The notes below the pieces were generated by a model. That model was not told the origin of the DNA. It ran no database searches and was given only the letters and a program-made list of their open reading frames with translations. Below are positions 1 to 64,000 of a DNA stretch of 64,000 nucleotides, in pieces. The stretch is from Cristatella mucedo (taxonomy: Eukaryota; Bryozoa; Phylactolaemata; Cristatellidae): NCBI GenBank assembly GCA_009760855.2, contig WPIO01000021.1, positions 4,881,001-4,945,000 of the forward strand, given 5' to 3'. The first letter of the stretch is position 1; every line of letters starts with the position of its first letter. The translations under genes were made by a program, and so were the position numbers.

Positions 1-758
1 AGATACATGTGGACGCAGTGCAACCTCATCTGATGAGCTCCGAGGCCCGGGTACTAGGGCCCACGGTGCACCCGACGACACCTAGAATCAAAGATGCAGC
101 ACGAGCGCACAGTTTTGCGCCTCCGTCAATAAAGAACAATAAGTAATACTAAGTAATTTCAGGAGGCAATGATGATGATTAATATTATAATACTTAATCT
201 GTTCTCAGAACTATAGTACACAAAACATGCTAAACTGAAATGGTAATTCAATTTTAAATTCAGTTGCAAACCGGACGGATGGACAAATAAGATAAGGAGA
301 AGAAGAAAATAAGAACCCAGAGATTCGCCAAGCATTAGATATAAGGCACATCCTTAGATATCGAGTCACGTGGCTTGCTCGGCCTGTATCTTAAGCAGCT
401 GCTCAATAACTTAAATATGCATTCGCATCCAGCCAGGCGAGCAAATGAGCTAGCGCAGGCTCGTCTAGTCTTGGGATCACGGGATGGCTCGAGGGCGGAA
501 CTGTCGGAAGGTCGCAAGGTCAGCCCCGCTCTGCATCTCGTCGCAAAGTAGAGGTGTAGACACACAAAAGACGAGAGAGCAGACTACTAGGCTTAATAAT
601 TCTAGTGCTCGTTAACTTCATATTTCTCTCATTCTTCTCAGCGAGTAAAGATGGATTTGCGTGCATGGTTTGCTGAGCGCAAGATCGCAAAATGAAGGCA
701 CAGCCAAGTATACAAATATATCATAATATATATGTACGGGCAAATACTAATGTGCGTG
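1..758. other. Non-coding flank, no recognised feature
   Basis: Downstream flank of LIG4. Six-frame reading shows only short unsupported ORFs. I see no repeat family here that recurs elsewhere in the window. Confidence 0.5.
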
Positions 759-898
759 TAATTCATTTGCACAGTGCCCTAAGAGAACTTGGTCTATAAC
801 AAAAATCTTTAATCTACCCAGGCGCTTTAGCTATGCCGCAGAGATTGAGCACATATTCTTGATCTCTAAGGTGAGCATCATACTCCTGGGCCAAACAG
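759..898 (-). mobile_element. SINE-2 copy a (tRNA head, LINE-like tail)
   Basis: On the plus strand it begins with the reversed tail (attcatttgc, then a gccctaagagaactt-like core) and ends near ctcctgggccaaac. The latter is the reversed tRNA-like head shared with copies at 4071, 25005 and 29186. This copy is degenerate in the middle. A SINE-1 copy in the same orientation lies 15 bp further on. Confidence 0.65.
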
Positions 899-913
899 AG
901 TGGCCTTGCGTAT

Positions 914-1110
914 TAGGTAAATAAATAAATAAATAAATAAATCCTAGCTGCTTAAACAGCCTCTTTTGTATAGCGACAGAAGAGCCTTTAAGGCTATCAC
1001 ACCACTTGCATAGGCGATAAAGGATCGCCCACCGCAGGAATCGAACCCACGACCTCGGGACCGAGGTCGTGAAAGCAACCGCCTTACCTAGTGTGCCATC
1101 ACGGCTCACC
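914..1110 (-). mobile_element. SINE-1 copy 1, full length with (ATTT)n tail
   Basis: Read on the minus strand, a tRNA-like head starting ggtgagccgtgatggc carries a box-B-like ggttcgattcc. A body shared with other copies follows (gcgatcctttat, aaggctcttctg, tatacaaaagag). It ends in about six ATTT units at 914-942. Related copies at 7172, 11735, 31281, 43253, 47958 and 48812 define the family. RNA polymerase III would transcribe such an element; an unidentified LINE would mobilise it. Confidence 0.8.
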
Positions 1111-1467
1111 AATAAATATGTACATGTATAAGTATGTATGTAATGCAGGTAAACTTGATGTGTATACAGGTACAAAGTCATTCTATAAATATTGTGTCCC
1201 CAAGAATGAATGGTCTCGTACACATTTGAGTTATTTTAAAAATGCGGAGGCCCTCTTAAGCCTGCAAATAGCAATGGAGAATTATAATGCTATGGCTAAG
1301 CCAAAATGAAAAGTAATTGGTGGCCTCCGCAAAGTAATAAACCAAGCAAATAATTTTTCGTAACAATGAAAAACCTACACTTACAAATTAAAATTCTACG
1401 AAATTGGATTTTATGAATAAGCATGCCGATGAGTACTAGCGTATGATGGACAATATATAGATCTACT

Positions 1468-1650
1468 CCCCCACCAGGCCAAGCATCGTGCCACCCGCTT
1501 TTCGAAATCTAACAGTTTACCAATACCTCGTACAAACCTCAAATCCTTTGGAGACCGTACATTTAGCTCGTATGCTCCTAAAGCCTGGAACTCACTCCCG
1601 ACTTGTGTCAGAACGACCCCTGACTTGACCACATTTAAAAAGAACACAAG
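1468..1650 (+). mobile_element. L2/CR1-like LINE, 3' RT fragment
   Basis: The segment encodes the C-terminal end of the LINE ORF2 found throughout the window (reading close to 'KSFGDRTFSSYAPKAWNSLP' and 'PDLTTFKKN'). It is 5' truncated and lacks the tail. The downstream 1651-1700 does not match the family. Confidence 0.8.
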
Positions 1651-3125
1651 GAGCGTAGTTCCTCGCCTTTGCTATGCCAACATGGATATACCTACACACG
1701 GTGCAGCTGGTGAAACCGACATTAATTGTAAGCGGCTGGCAGCTTTACCGATTATTGATATCGTTAATCCAGTTACCTCTTTCGAGTCAAAGCTTGAGCG
1801 AAAGGTGGAAATAAGCGGAAAAATAGTAAATGAACTAGTTATATTAACTACAGTTATATTATATATTGTTCTATAGTATATTAGTAAATAAATAAATAAA
1901 TAGGCCTAAATTCGGCCGCCGGAGTTTTTCGCAGCGAAAAAAGACCGTCTAATGCTGGTCTTGAGTGCTGCGATATTTTGTAAAAATCTAGGACCCAGAC
2001 TCTTCTTTTTTATATAAAGATTCGCGACGCTAAAGCTTTCAGGCAGTTTTCAGGCAGCGGCGCACACCGCTTGGTTTCGCTGTGCGAACTCTATAGGCTG
2101 ATAATTCACGCAGATAAGTAAACGCGACTGAAGTGCAACCCATCAATATATCAGATTCGCGAGATTTCTTATGAATGCAGCTGGAAATCAATTCTCGAAG
2201 GACAGTACAAATTCTGTGGCAGCGCTGGAATGGCTTCGCGAGCGTTTGAGAACGGCTGGGCTCCTCAGAAGTGCCGACGTAATGTAACGACGTAATGTGT
2301 GTACTTACCTTGGCTTTAACCGGTGAGATTTTTTGTAATCTGGTCTCTACCTAAACATTAAGGTACCCATTTCAACTCATTCTTCAGCTATTTGCTTAAG
2401 GAAACAAATGCTACAGCAATTCAGAAGCCAACAACTAGCATGCCGGCCTCAAGCCGAACCCGGTTAAACTTTGCGAGCCGGCTCATCATTATTGATTGCA
2501 CAGCACTCTCGTGGGTAAGTAATATTTTGATGCCTATAGGCCACATTGTTGCTAAGTAAACAAGGATATGTTATTGCTGATACGCAGAACAAGCTGCTGA
2601 ACTTACAATTTGCATTGCAGATGCAAAGAAAAATGTGTACAGTCCAACTAGATGACGTGTCCATTAACAAGATGTGCATACTAGAAATGGGATAAGGGGC
2701 TTTATAAGTTCAATATTCACTGCAGAGATAAATCGCTACCCTACACAGCCCGTGGTCTAGGATGAAACAATTCATAGAAAATCGCGTATTCGGAAAATTA
2801 GTCAGCATTCAAAAAATATCTGTCCGAGACAAGACTGGCCACTTGCAACCTGTAACGGTTGCTGACACATTTTTGATGTCAGGTCAGGGCAGCCGTGTAG
2901 GCATAGGCGAGTGAAACGCTGGCTACGCCACGTGTCAACTTGCAGGACACCAAGGATTTACAGCCAGTGCCTATATAATGGCTATTCGTGCGCACATTGG
3001 AACAGCTTTGTGCTGTGGTATGGAAATAAGTGCTCGATGAGGGACGAGCTGCACGCGAGATCGCCAGACCCTGTCACTCAGGGGGTCCGAGTGACAGAGC
3101 TGAAGCAGGAGTGCCGTCTGTCGTA
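1651..3125. other. 3' flank of LIG4, no recognised feature
   Basis: This should contain the LIG4 3' UTR, read leftwards from 3125. No minus-strand AATAAA or ATTAAA is obvious in the 500 bp next to the stop codon. A few AAAT units lie at 1879-1898. No supported gene is seen. Confidence 0.45.
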
Positions 3126-56960
<53,835 letters not shown>

Positions 56961-57250
56961 GTTGCTCGGAATGGTGCTCCCGAGAGCTAGTCGAAGTGCA
57001 GGAGCTCAGATAGGTACGGTAAACTAGCCGCCGTGCTTTCGCAAGGCAGGGAGCTTCGATTATAAAACTTTGCAAGCCGCGGCAAACGCTGCTGTTGCTA
57101 GACAGCGGACACCGACGAGAAGCCGGCGAACCGAAAGCCGAGTGATAAGCAAACGAAATGTAATCGCTGTCCGCTTATCGACCTAAAAATGCAATCGCTA
57201 CGTCACTAGCCCTACCGCGTGGGCTGGTCGGCTTTCGCTTTACCGTACTA
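56961..57250. promoter_or_regulatory. Likely bidirectional LIG4/TRMT10A promoter
   Basis: Only 290 bp separate the two start codons. A TATAAA lies at 57061-57066 on the plus strand and a CRE-like TACGTCA at 57199-57205. Both ATGs have in-frame stops within this interval (TGA for LIG4 at 57008-57006, TAG for TRMT10A at 57206-57208). Both 5' UTRs must start here unless hidden 5' exons exist. Confidence 0.75.
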
Positions 57251-57492
57251 ATGTGCGACGCTGTGTTGGACGATAGTCGAGAAACAAATGAGGCTACACT
57301 TAAAGAAATCAACGGAGATTTCGTTTCCGATGTTGGCATAAACTCTATGGATTCAGTTGGGAAAGTATCACCGCTTGAAGACAGCCGCGGGACGGACAAC
57401 GCTGGACTTACCGCGAAGACCCTGGTGTCGAAGAATCAGCTGAAGAAGCAGCGTCGGCTTGAGAAAATGCAAGCTTCGAAGAAATTAAAGAG
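57251..57492 (+). CDS. TRMT10A: TRMT10A exon 1 (residues 1-80)
   Basis: tRNA m1G9 methyltransferase methylates N1 of guanosine 9 in tRNAs with S-adenosylmethionine. This exon encodes the acidic, poorly conserved N terminus, then the basic coiled region SKNQLKKQRRLEKMQASKKL typical of the family. The donor gtttgt follows two bases of codon 81. The start follows an in-frame TAG. Confidence 0.85.
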
Positions 57493-59443
57493 GTTTGTCG
57501 TCATTATTTTCGAACATTTTTCTGCCGACGCCGCCCGATTCCTCCTTGCTTGCTTGCTTGGGTCGCAGCCATTGCCATGTCACAGCGTCTGCTGGCTTTC
57601 GAGCGTGCCCGCTTACGGATCGTGCAATCTGGCGATGTGAATGGCAGCCGATTGCTACAAATATGGTCAATGTTAATGTTGCGAGGCAGTTTTTAGTCTA
57701 GCTTCTAGTGAATACCCTAGACCGATGTCTTTAGTCCACAGTCAAGTCTGCCTACTTTCAGCTACACAACAGTGCTAAAATAACGGGCTTGCTTAGATAG
57801 GGGTACCGGATCTAAATTGGTCCATGCATTTGTGACATTCCATCTTGACTTCTGTAATTCGCTTATTGCTGGTTTGCCGCCCTGTGCAATCAGGCGCTTG
57901 CAGCTCGTGCATAACTCTGCAGCTAAGCTTATCTGTCGTGAGCGTCGCAGTTGCCACATCCCACCACCGCTATCCGACCTGCACTGGCTCCCAGTCAAGC
58001 AGCCCATCGACTTCAAGGCTCTGTCACTCGCTTTTAGGTCTCTTCATTTTTTAGCTTCAGCCTACCTATCCGATCTACTCCCCACCAGTAAGCATCGTAC
58101 CTACCGCTTTTCGGAATCTTACCGTTTACTATACCTCGTGCGAAGCTCAAATCCTTTGGAGACAGTGCCTTTAGTTCGTATGCTCCCAAAGTCTGTAACT
58201 CACTTTCGACTTGCAGCTCGACATCTCCTGACTTGACCACATTTGAAACGAAACTAAAAACGTATCGGTTGATCACAGCATTTAGAGGCTCCATGTGATT
58301 CAGCCTTAACGTCCTTATGCATGCTGACACTAACCAAACTTGGATGCTGAACCTGTGCATGTCACCCCTAACTAATGTAATTCTTGTTGTTCATTGAGCA
58401 TGCCACCACTAACCATTCGATCGTGCTTCCTTTGCAGAAACTGTAAAGCGCCTAAGAAGAGATTGAGTTCTCTGAGTGTGCTATATCAAACTTATTATTA
58501 TTATTATTATTAAGTATTCAGCCTTTGCTAATGAGACTTGGAAAAAAGTACACCAATCGATTGCACTACACCAAGGCCATGTAGGCATGGAAAACAGATA
58601 ACATGTGAGCAAGAGTAGAAGATTGATAAGTTGGTACGACTATTAAGCAAGACGCCTAGTGCAATTGGTTGCTTTGTTATTTTTTCTAAACAATTAGCAG
58701 TTTTTGGTTATCGTGTTCCTTTTTTGGAGCTATCTATTTTCTTGTTTCTCTATGCCTGAGTGTTGCTTTCGTTGCTTTTCTACTCGATGAATTCTCAGCT
58801 TTCCTGAAGAGACGTGCCTTCAGGTCGATCCTGAAAGCCTTGTGGGGATTTTTCCTGTGATCGTGCCCTCCTTGCAGGGGCACCACTGGGCATGCTGGTC
58901 AAGCCTTAAGCTAAGCAGTTTTTGAGACAGCTCAGCTACTTTGTCAGGCCCTAAAGACCCCCGAGACACCATTCTGTGTGGTCTCTACATTGTTAGAGCG
59001 GGAACAGAGCTCGGTGCCTTGATTACTGGCCTGTGTGAATTTGCTGCTCGACCAATGAACAGATTGATTCTGACCAGCTGCAGCATCGATCCAAAGTACC
59101 TCAAGCGCCATTTCGCTCGAATGTGCCACGACCACCGATTCTGACGATGTGCCGGCCTTTTTGGTTTGTGCTTCGTGTGCCCACCTATTTTATCTCTATA
59201 TGGCAGGTTCACTGGAAAATCTGCGTGCATGCTAAGTTCAGTTTGCATATGCTACTTATTCGCTCGTCTTGTGATGGCAATGATGTACCACCTGTATCCC
59301 GTGGTGGCATTAATTAAGCAGGTATCCCAACGCACTGTAGCAAGCCTTGAAACATTGCTGTCGGCCACTGCCTGCAAGCTCGAAGCAGCAGCTACTCTCT
59401 CTCTCGTTGGAGTGCAATCGCTGGCATCGCCCTTGCCCTGTAG
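57493..59443 (+). other. TRMT10A intron 1 (1.95 kb)
   Basis: Begins GTTTGT and ends ccttgccctgtag. It contains one LINE 3' end (57735-58513). 58514-59443 shows no other feature. Confidence 0.8.
57735..58513 (+). mobile_element. LINE 3' end
   Basis: STVKSAYFQLHNSAKI, then LHWLPVKQPIDFKALSL and KSFGDSAFSSYAPKV across frames. The 3' UTR and tail follow: aagcgcctaagaagagattg, agttctctgagtgtgct, (ATT)n. Confidence 0.9.
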
Positions 59444-59681
59444 GAAAGCAGAGCGTGAGCGCCGAAAGGAGCGGGTGAAAGCAGCAAAGGCACGAGGTGA
59501 AGTTCTGGGTCCCGACCGGAAGAAACTGCGATCACTCAAAATGGCCGACTCTTCTTGCCGTGTTTCGGTGGTCATAGACTGTTCGTTCGATGACCTGATG
59601 ACTGAGAAGGATATCAGCAAGCTGGTCAAGCAGGTGCAGCACTGCTACGCCATAAACCGCCGTGCCACTAGCCCTTTTCAG
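59444..59681 (+). CDS. TRMT10A: TRMT10A exon 2 (residues 81-160)
   Basis: It completes codon 81 (Arg) and encodes KAERERRKERVKAAKARG, then SVVIDCSFDDLMTEKDISKL and VQHCYAINRRA. IDCSFDxLM and CYAxNRRA are the hallmark start of the Trm10 SPOUT methyltransferase domain. The donor gtacag follows ttttcag, phase 0. Confidence 0.95.
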
Positions 59682-59841
59682 GTACAGTGCTGGCTGGTCA
59701 TGCCAAGCTTGGCTATTGTACGTGAAAATGCAGAGCTGGCTGCTTGCTGTTGTCATGACAGCTGTTTTTAGCAGAGGTTTTGCTGCATTGTTAAAAGGGT
59801 AAAGTAGCTACTCGTTTCACCCTGCTTTCATTCTCTTGTAG

Positions 59842-59913
59842 TACTACGTCACAAGCCTCGGTGGCAAGACATCGAACCGCTTGAAGGCCTTGGATGGCTG
59901 TGATGCCTGGGAC
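59842..59913 (+). CDS. TRMT10A: TRMT10A exon 3 (residues 161-184)
   Basis: The 72-nt exon encodes YYVTSLGGKTSNRLKALD..DAW, matching human [21 protein letters not shown]. Acceptor ttctcttgtag, donor gtaagc, both phase 0. The SAM-binding knot (GGLVDHN-type motif) must lie in later exons, which I do not find before 64000. The gene is therefore cut by the window edge. Confidence 0.93.
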
Positions 59914-60073
59914 GTAAGCAGCAAAGCAAAGCAAAGGCGTCTGTCAGTGTCGTTTTGTAGTGCAGTCAAGCCTGACATCTGGCCCCCCCCCCGTCTGAAG
60001 CCTGGCGTTTGGAGTGCTTTTAGTCTTGTGTTGTACCGTGCTTCAACTTTCTGAGTATTCTGCATTTGTTCTA

Positions 60074-61117
60074 TAATAATAATAATACTAGTAGTAATGC
60101 ACTTGATAAAGCTCCCTCATAGAACTCAATCTCTTTCTAGGTGCTTTACATTTGCTGCAAAGGGAAACACGATTGAATTGTGAGTAATATCATGCTTGAT
60201 AAACAACATGAATAACATGGTTAGGGGTGACATGCATATGATCAGCATGCAAATGTGGCTAGTGGCAGCATGCACAGTGTCAGCACGCATAAGCACATGA
60301 AGGACGAATCACAGGGACCCGCTAAATGCTGTCCTAAATAGGTGTGTTTTTAGGTTCTTTTTAAATGTGGTCAAGTCTGGGGGTGTTCTGACACGAGTCG
60401 GGAGGGAGTTCCAGGCTTTGGGAGCATACGAAGTAAACGCTCGGTCTCCAAAGGATTTGAGGTTTGTACGATGTATTGGTAAACTGTTGGATTCCGAAAA
60501 GCAGGTGATACGATGCTTGGCCTGGTGGGGGAGTAGATCTGGGAAATAGGCTGGAGCCAAAGAATGAAGTGGCCTAAAAGTGAGTGACAAAACCGTCGAT
60601 CCGTTGCTTGACTGGTAGCCAGTGCAGGTCGGCGAGAAGTGGTGTGATGTGGCAACTGCGAGGCTCGCGACAGACAAGCCTAGCTGCGGAGTTTTGCACA
60701 AGCTGTAATCACCTGATTGCACATGCCGGTAGGACAGTAAGCAGCGAGTTACAGAAGTCAAGACGGGATGTCACAAATGCATGGACCAACTTGGACGTGG
60801 TATCCTTATCTAAACAAGCCCGAATTTTAGCAATGTTATGTAGCTGAAAGTAGGCAGATTTGACTGCGGAGCTGATGTGGTCGTCTAACGAGAGGTCACT
60901 TTGGAACATGACACCTAGATTTCGAGCTGATTCAACAGGAGATATGCTGACAGAGCCATTTTTTAGCGGCAGCCTTTCCAATTTCTAAATCACACTGGGT
61001 TTGCCCATAACTAGTAAGTTAGTTTTATCATCGTTTAGTTTAGAAAATTTGCTGCCATCCATGTGTGGATGTCATCAATACACGCAGCAAGTGAGTTGAG
61101 AGAATTTGAGGTGCTCG
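60074..61117 (-). mobile_element. LINE 3' third
   Basis: Reversed (ATT)n-like tail, 3' UTR and RT C terminus. Minus-strand frames give ARNLGVMFQSDLSLDDHI, AYFQLHNIAKIRACLDK and SKLVHAFVTSRLDFCNSLL. One of the better-preserved C-terminal regions. Confidence 0.9.
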
Positions 61118-61966
61118 AAGCAGTCAACCCCCTGCTATATAAAAGGCCCTCCTTGCCCTTGACCACATTCTTTCTCACGATTGTTCACTGTCAACCTCCA
61201 TCGTCACTCCTTTCTGCACATCTGATCTTGTGCAGATTTCATGTTCCATGTAATTTGTTAATGTTTCGGCAACAAAGATTACTGGTGAGTGAGTCAAGAA
61301 ACCAAGTTTCCCATTCTGCCATTCGTATCCAAGATACTTAAGTGAGTGGTAGCTCAGCAGCTAAATGATTGTAACAGTTCATCAGATCTTGCCACCAAGT
61401 TTCAATCTGGATTTAGAGGTTACCACTCCCCAGAAACTGCTCTGCTGTGGTATAGCAATGACCTCGTGATCAGTCCTAATCATAGTAGGGCCTCACTGTC
61501 AGTTCTCATAGATATGTCCGCAGCATTTGACGCAATTGACCAGCGGATCTTTTTGGGGTGCCTTTCGACCCTCCTAGGTATCAACTGCACAGTGCTAAAC
61601 TTGGCTCGGTTCTACCTTAGCAAGAATTGGCCGATTTTAGATGTACATACACTGCCCTTCAAAGTTTCTACGCACCTGGTCTGTCGATCTGTGTTCATTT
61701 GTTACTGCACGGAGATGGTCATTACATTACCACCGAGAAATCGTGAGACGGCTGAAGATTTTGGAGGGTATTGTTAGGAGCAATATTAGGAAACATTTGT
61801 ACTGTCATTTTGATTTTGTATGCAAGAAATTGTCTTTTTGTCATTAGGGTTAATTGAACGTTTATTTTGGTAACTTCACTCGACCAAATTTCCTCATACA
61901 ACTGCACTTGGTCATCACCAATTAATACCAAATCCTGCTTATCAGACCACTAGCCATTCTCATTCA

Positions 61967-61974
61967 GTCTACAA
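61967..61974 (+). repeat. 8-bp target-site duplication, left
   Basis: GTCTACAA; the right copy at 62161-62168 is GTCTACAG (one mismatch). The empty site exists at about 20327 (cagtctacaatgtgtgcc), confirming the insertion point. Confidence 0.88.
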
Positions 61975-62160
61975 CAGCAGCTCTCAACCTGTGGGTCGCG
62001 ACCCCTTTGGGGTCGAACGACCCTTTCACAGGGGTCGCCTAAGACCATCGGAAAACACGCATATCCACGTTTTGCACACAATAATTTTATGGTTGGGGGT
62101 TGCCACAACATGAGGAATTGTATTAAAGGGTCGAAGCATTAGCAAGGTTGAGAACCACTG
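61975..62160 (+). mobile_element. SPIN/URR1-like hAT MITE, 186 bp
   Basis: The inverted ends are CAGCAGCTCTCAACC and, reversed, CAGTGGTTCTCAACC. The interior reads tgggtcgcgaccccttt, ggggtcgaacgacc, cacaggggtcgcctaagacc, atggttgggggttgcc, acaacatgaggaat and ttaaagggtcg. This is the signature of the hAT-Charlie MITEs known as SPIN in various animals and URR1 in rodents. It is non-autonomous and non-coding; a hAT transposase supplied in trans would have moved it. The 8-bp duplication fits hAT. Confidence 0.9.
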
Positions 62161-63685
62161 GTCTACAGTGTGTGCCCTCCTCCTCATATAAAATTACCTG
62201 TGAATCGCGACGCCACGAGGCCCTTGATATCGATGCTGTCCGTGAGATGATATCTGTTTTGCCTCTGCTGCTCAATCCCCCTTCCGACCTGTCATTATTG
62301 GTAGATTGCTACAACACGACACTAGCTGACATGCTCGACGAGTTTGCACCCCTGACTAAGCTCACTGAGCCTTTGCCCAGACGGCCTATGGTTTACCACA
62401 GACATTAAACTAGCTAGGTCTACTAAGCACAAGCTTGGAAAAGCATACAAAAGATCCGGACTAACTGTCCATCGACAGGTATACGAGGACTACAGTGAAT
62501 CGTACCAATCAATCCTAGCAAAGGCCAAGTCTAGCTTCTATAAAAACATTGTTGAATCACACATGCACAATCCAGAAATGCTGATGTCGACGATCAGCCA
62601 TCTTCTCAACTGCTCCCAGATTAGCTCCTTACCAAATGATTCGTGTGACGATCTAGCAGATCGCTTCTCTCGTTTCTTTGTCGAGAAGATAGACCAGATC
62701 AGGGAGTCCATCCCTAAGATGGCAGCATCCCCCTGGAATGCTGTCCCTCTATTCCATGTAGCACCTCAGTGTCTACATTCAAGCAGGCCACTAGTGACCT
62801 CGTCCTGAAGTTCATATCCCAATCAAAGAAGACAACAAGTCCTTTGGACCCACTTTCTGCTTCTACGATGCATTGATCTGCTGCTGCCGTGCATAACTAA
62901 CATCATAAATATGTCATTAGCCTCAGGTCATGTCCCAGCACCTTTCAAAAAAGCTGTAGTCAGGCCACTTTTCAAGAAAGCGACACTAGACCAAGAGAAC
63001 TTGAGCAACTTCCACCCAGTCTCCCTTCTACCGTTCCTATCCAAGACACTGGAACAAGTCGTGGCAGACTAGCTGAACTCATATACTGAAACTTCAAACC
63101 TTGCTAGTAAGTTCCAGTCTGGTTTTAGAGCTAATCACTCCACAGAGTCAGTTCTGCTTCAGGTGTCCAACGGCCTACTTAGGAATGCAGACATAGGTAG
63201 AGTATCTCTGCTTGTATTGGTCGATCCTTCGGCAGCTGTTGATGCTAACGATCACCAAGTCTTTCTTGAATGCCTCTCATCTCGCCTGGGCATCACTGGC
63301 ACTTCTCTGCAATGGTTCAGGTCCTATCTCAGTGGGAGACTCCAGAGTGTTGATGTGAATGGACAAAGATCATCCGAGGAACCCCTGAAATATGGGGTAC
63401 CTCAAGGCTTCGTACTTGTTCACGGTTTATACTCTCCTTCTTGCCGACGTGATTGCCAAGCACAATCTAGGCTTTCACTTTAATGCGGATGACACTTGGT
63501 TGTATTTTTGCTTTGACCCCTCACAGCCCATCAGCATGTTAAATTCTCTCAACTCCCTTACTGCAAATATTGATGAAATGCGCACATGGATTGCAGCAAA
63601 TTTTCTTAAATTGAATGATAAAACCAACTTACTAGGTATGGGCAAACGAAGTGCAATTCAGAAATCAGAAAGGCTAACGCTCAAA

Positions 63686-64000
63686 AAAATACCCTTGATA
63701 AAGCGCCCTCGGAGAACTTAATCTTTCTCTAGGCGCTTTACATTTGCTGCAAAGGAAGCACGATCGAATGGTCAGTGGTAGCATGCTCGATAAATAACAA
63801 GAATAACATGGTTAGAGATGACACTCACAGGGTCAGAATGCAAGTACGGTTAGTGGCAGCATGTACAGTGTCAGCACACGTAAGCACATACAGGTCGAAT
63901 CTCATGGACCCACTAAATGCTGTGATAAATTGGTGTTTTTAATTTCCTTTTAAATGTGGTCAAATAAGGGGGTGCTGTGTCGTAAGTCGGGAGGGAGTTC
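63686..64000 (-). mobile_element. LINE 3' UTR, runs off window
   Basis: It starts with the reversed tail (acccttgataaagcgccctc, ggagaacttaatctttctct), then tttgctgcaaaggaagcacg and tagtggcagcatgtacag. It was inserted at an A-rich site in the plus-strand LINE. Confidence 0.9.

Larger units (their letters stand above)
61118..63685 (+). mobile_element. LINE, mosaic endonuclease and RT copies
   Basis: At least two pieces. 61118-61800 gives endonuclease then RT remnants (LATKFQSGFRGYHSPETALL, SVLIDMSAAFDAID). 61846-63685 gives endonuclease end, connector and RT (MNGQRSSEEP-like block, then FNADDTWLYF with YADD changed to NADD). 62255-63207 is almost identical to 20414-21365. A hAT MITE sits at 61975-62160, and at 63685 the copy is cut by the next LINE's tail. 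Confidence 0.88.
59914..64000 (+). other. TRMT10A intron 3, partial
   Basis: From the exon 3 donor to the window end no further TRMT10A coding sequence is visible. Nearly all of it is LINE copies, plus a short poly-C at 59984-59992. Confidence 0.75.

Noticed and set aside
60000-64000. Further TRMT10A exons
   Set aside because: Looked for the NW..K, YLTSDS and GGLVDHN-type segments on the plus strand; none seen, so they presumably lie beyond the window.

Overview
This is a eukaryotic, almost certainly animal, genomic window. The coding exons are short, with canonical GT..AG introns. Most of the rest is non-LTR retrotransposon copies of one L2/CR1-like family, tRNA-derived SINEs, DNA transposons and long simple repeats. 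I cannot name the species. The host gene is cut by 17 coding introns, whereas vertebrate LIG4 has its coding sequence in one exon, so an intron-rich invertebrate (for example a mollusc, annelid, arthropod or sponge) is the best guess.

One gene dominates. DNA ligase IV (LIG4) runs on the minus strand from its ATG at 56960 to its stop at 3126. I could follow it through 18 coding exons with matching splice phases. The summed exons are 2742 nt, giving 913 aa plus stop, against about 911 aa for human LIG4. The DNA-binding domain, the adenylation domain with the catalytic Lys motif, the OB fold, an NLS-like patch, two BRCT domains and the XRCC4-binding linker between them are all visible. A second gene, TRMT10A (tRNA m1G9 methyltransferase), starts head to head on the plus strand at 57251. 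Its first three coding exons (184 aa) are present and the rest should lie beyond the window. The two ATGs are only 290 bp apart, so this interval is a likely bidirectional promoter.

Region by region: 1-3125 lies downstream of LIG4 and holds two SINEs and a LINE tail. 3126-56960 is LIG4; its introns hold a degenerate pogo/Tigger transposon (about 10182-12325), a 0.5 kb CA array, an L2-like LINE split by a perfect solo LTR (22636-23016), many LINE 3' ends, a probable second DNA transposon with its own inverted repeats (43898-45960), and an unclassified dispersed repeat present three times. 57251-59913 is the 5' part of TRMT10A. 60074-64000, presumably TRMT10A intron 3, is LINE on LINE, with a 186-bp hAT MITE closely resembling the SPIN/URR1 group inserted in one copy.

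Most notable: (1) a complete, very intron-rich LIG4; (2) a SPIN/URR1-like hAT MITE with 8-bp target duplications, a family known for horizontal transfer; (3) a tRNA SINE whose 3' tail matches the resident L2-like LINE, a MIR/L2-type partnership; (4) two LINE copies 42 kb apart sharing a nearly identical block including the same disabling mutations; (5) the last LIG4 intron using a (CT)n microsatellite as its polypyrimidine tract. No new defence-type or enzymatic gene system was found.
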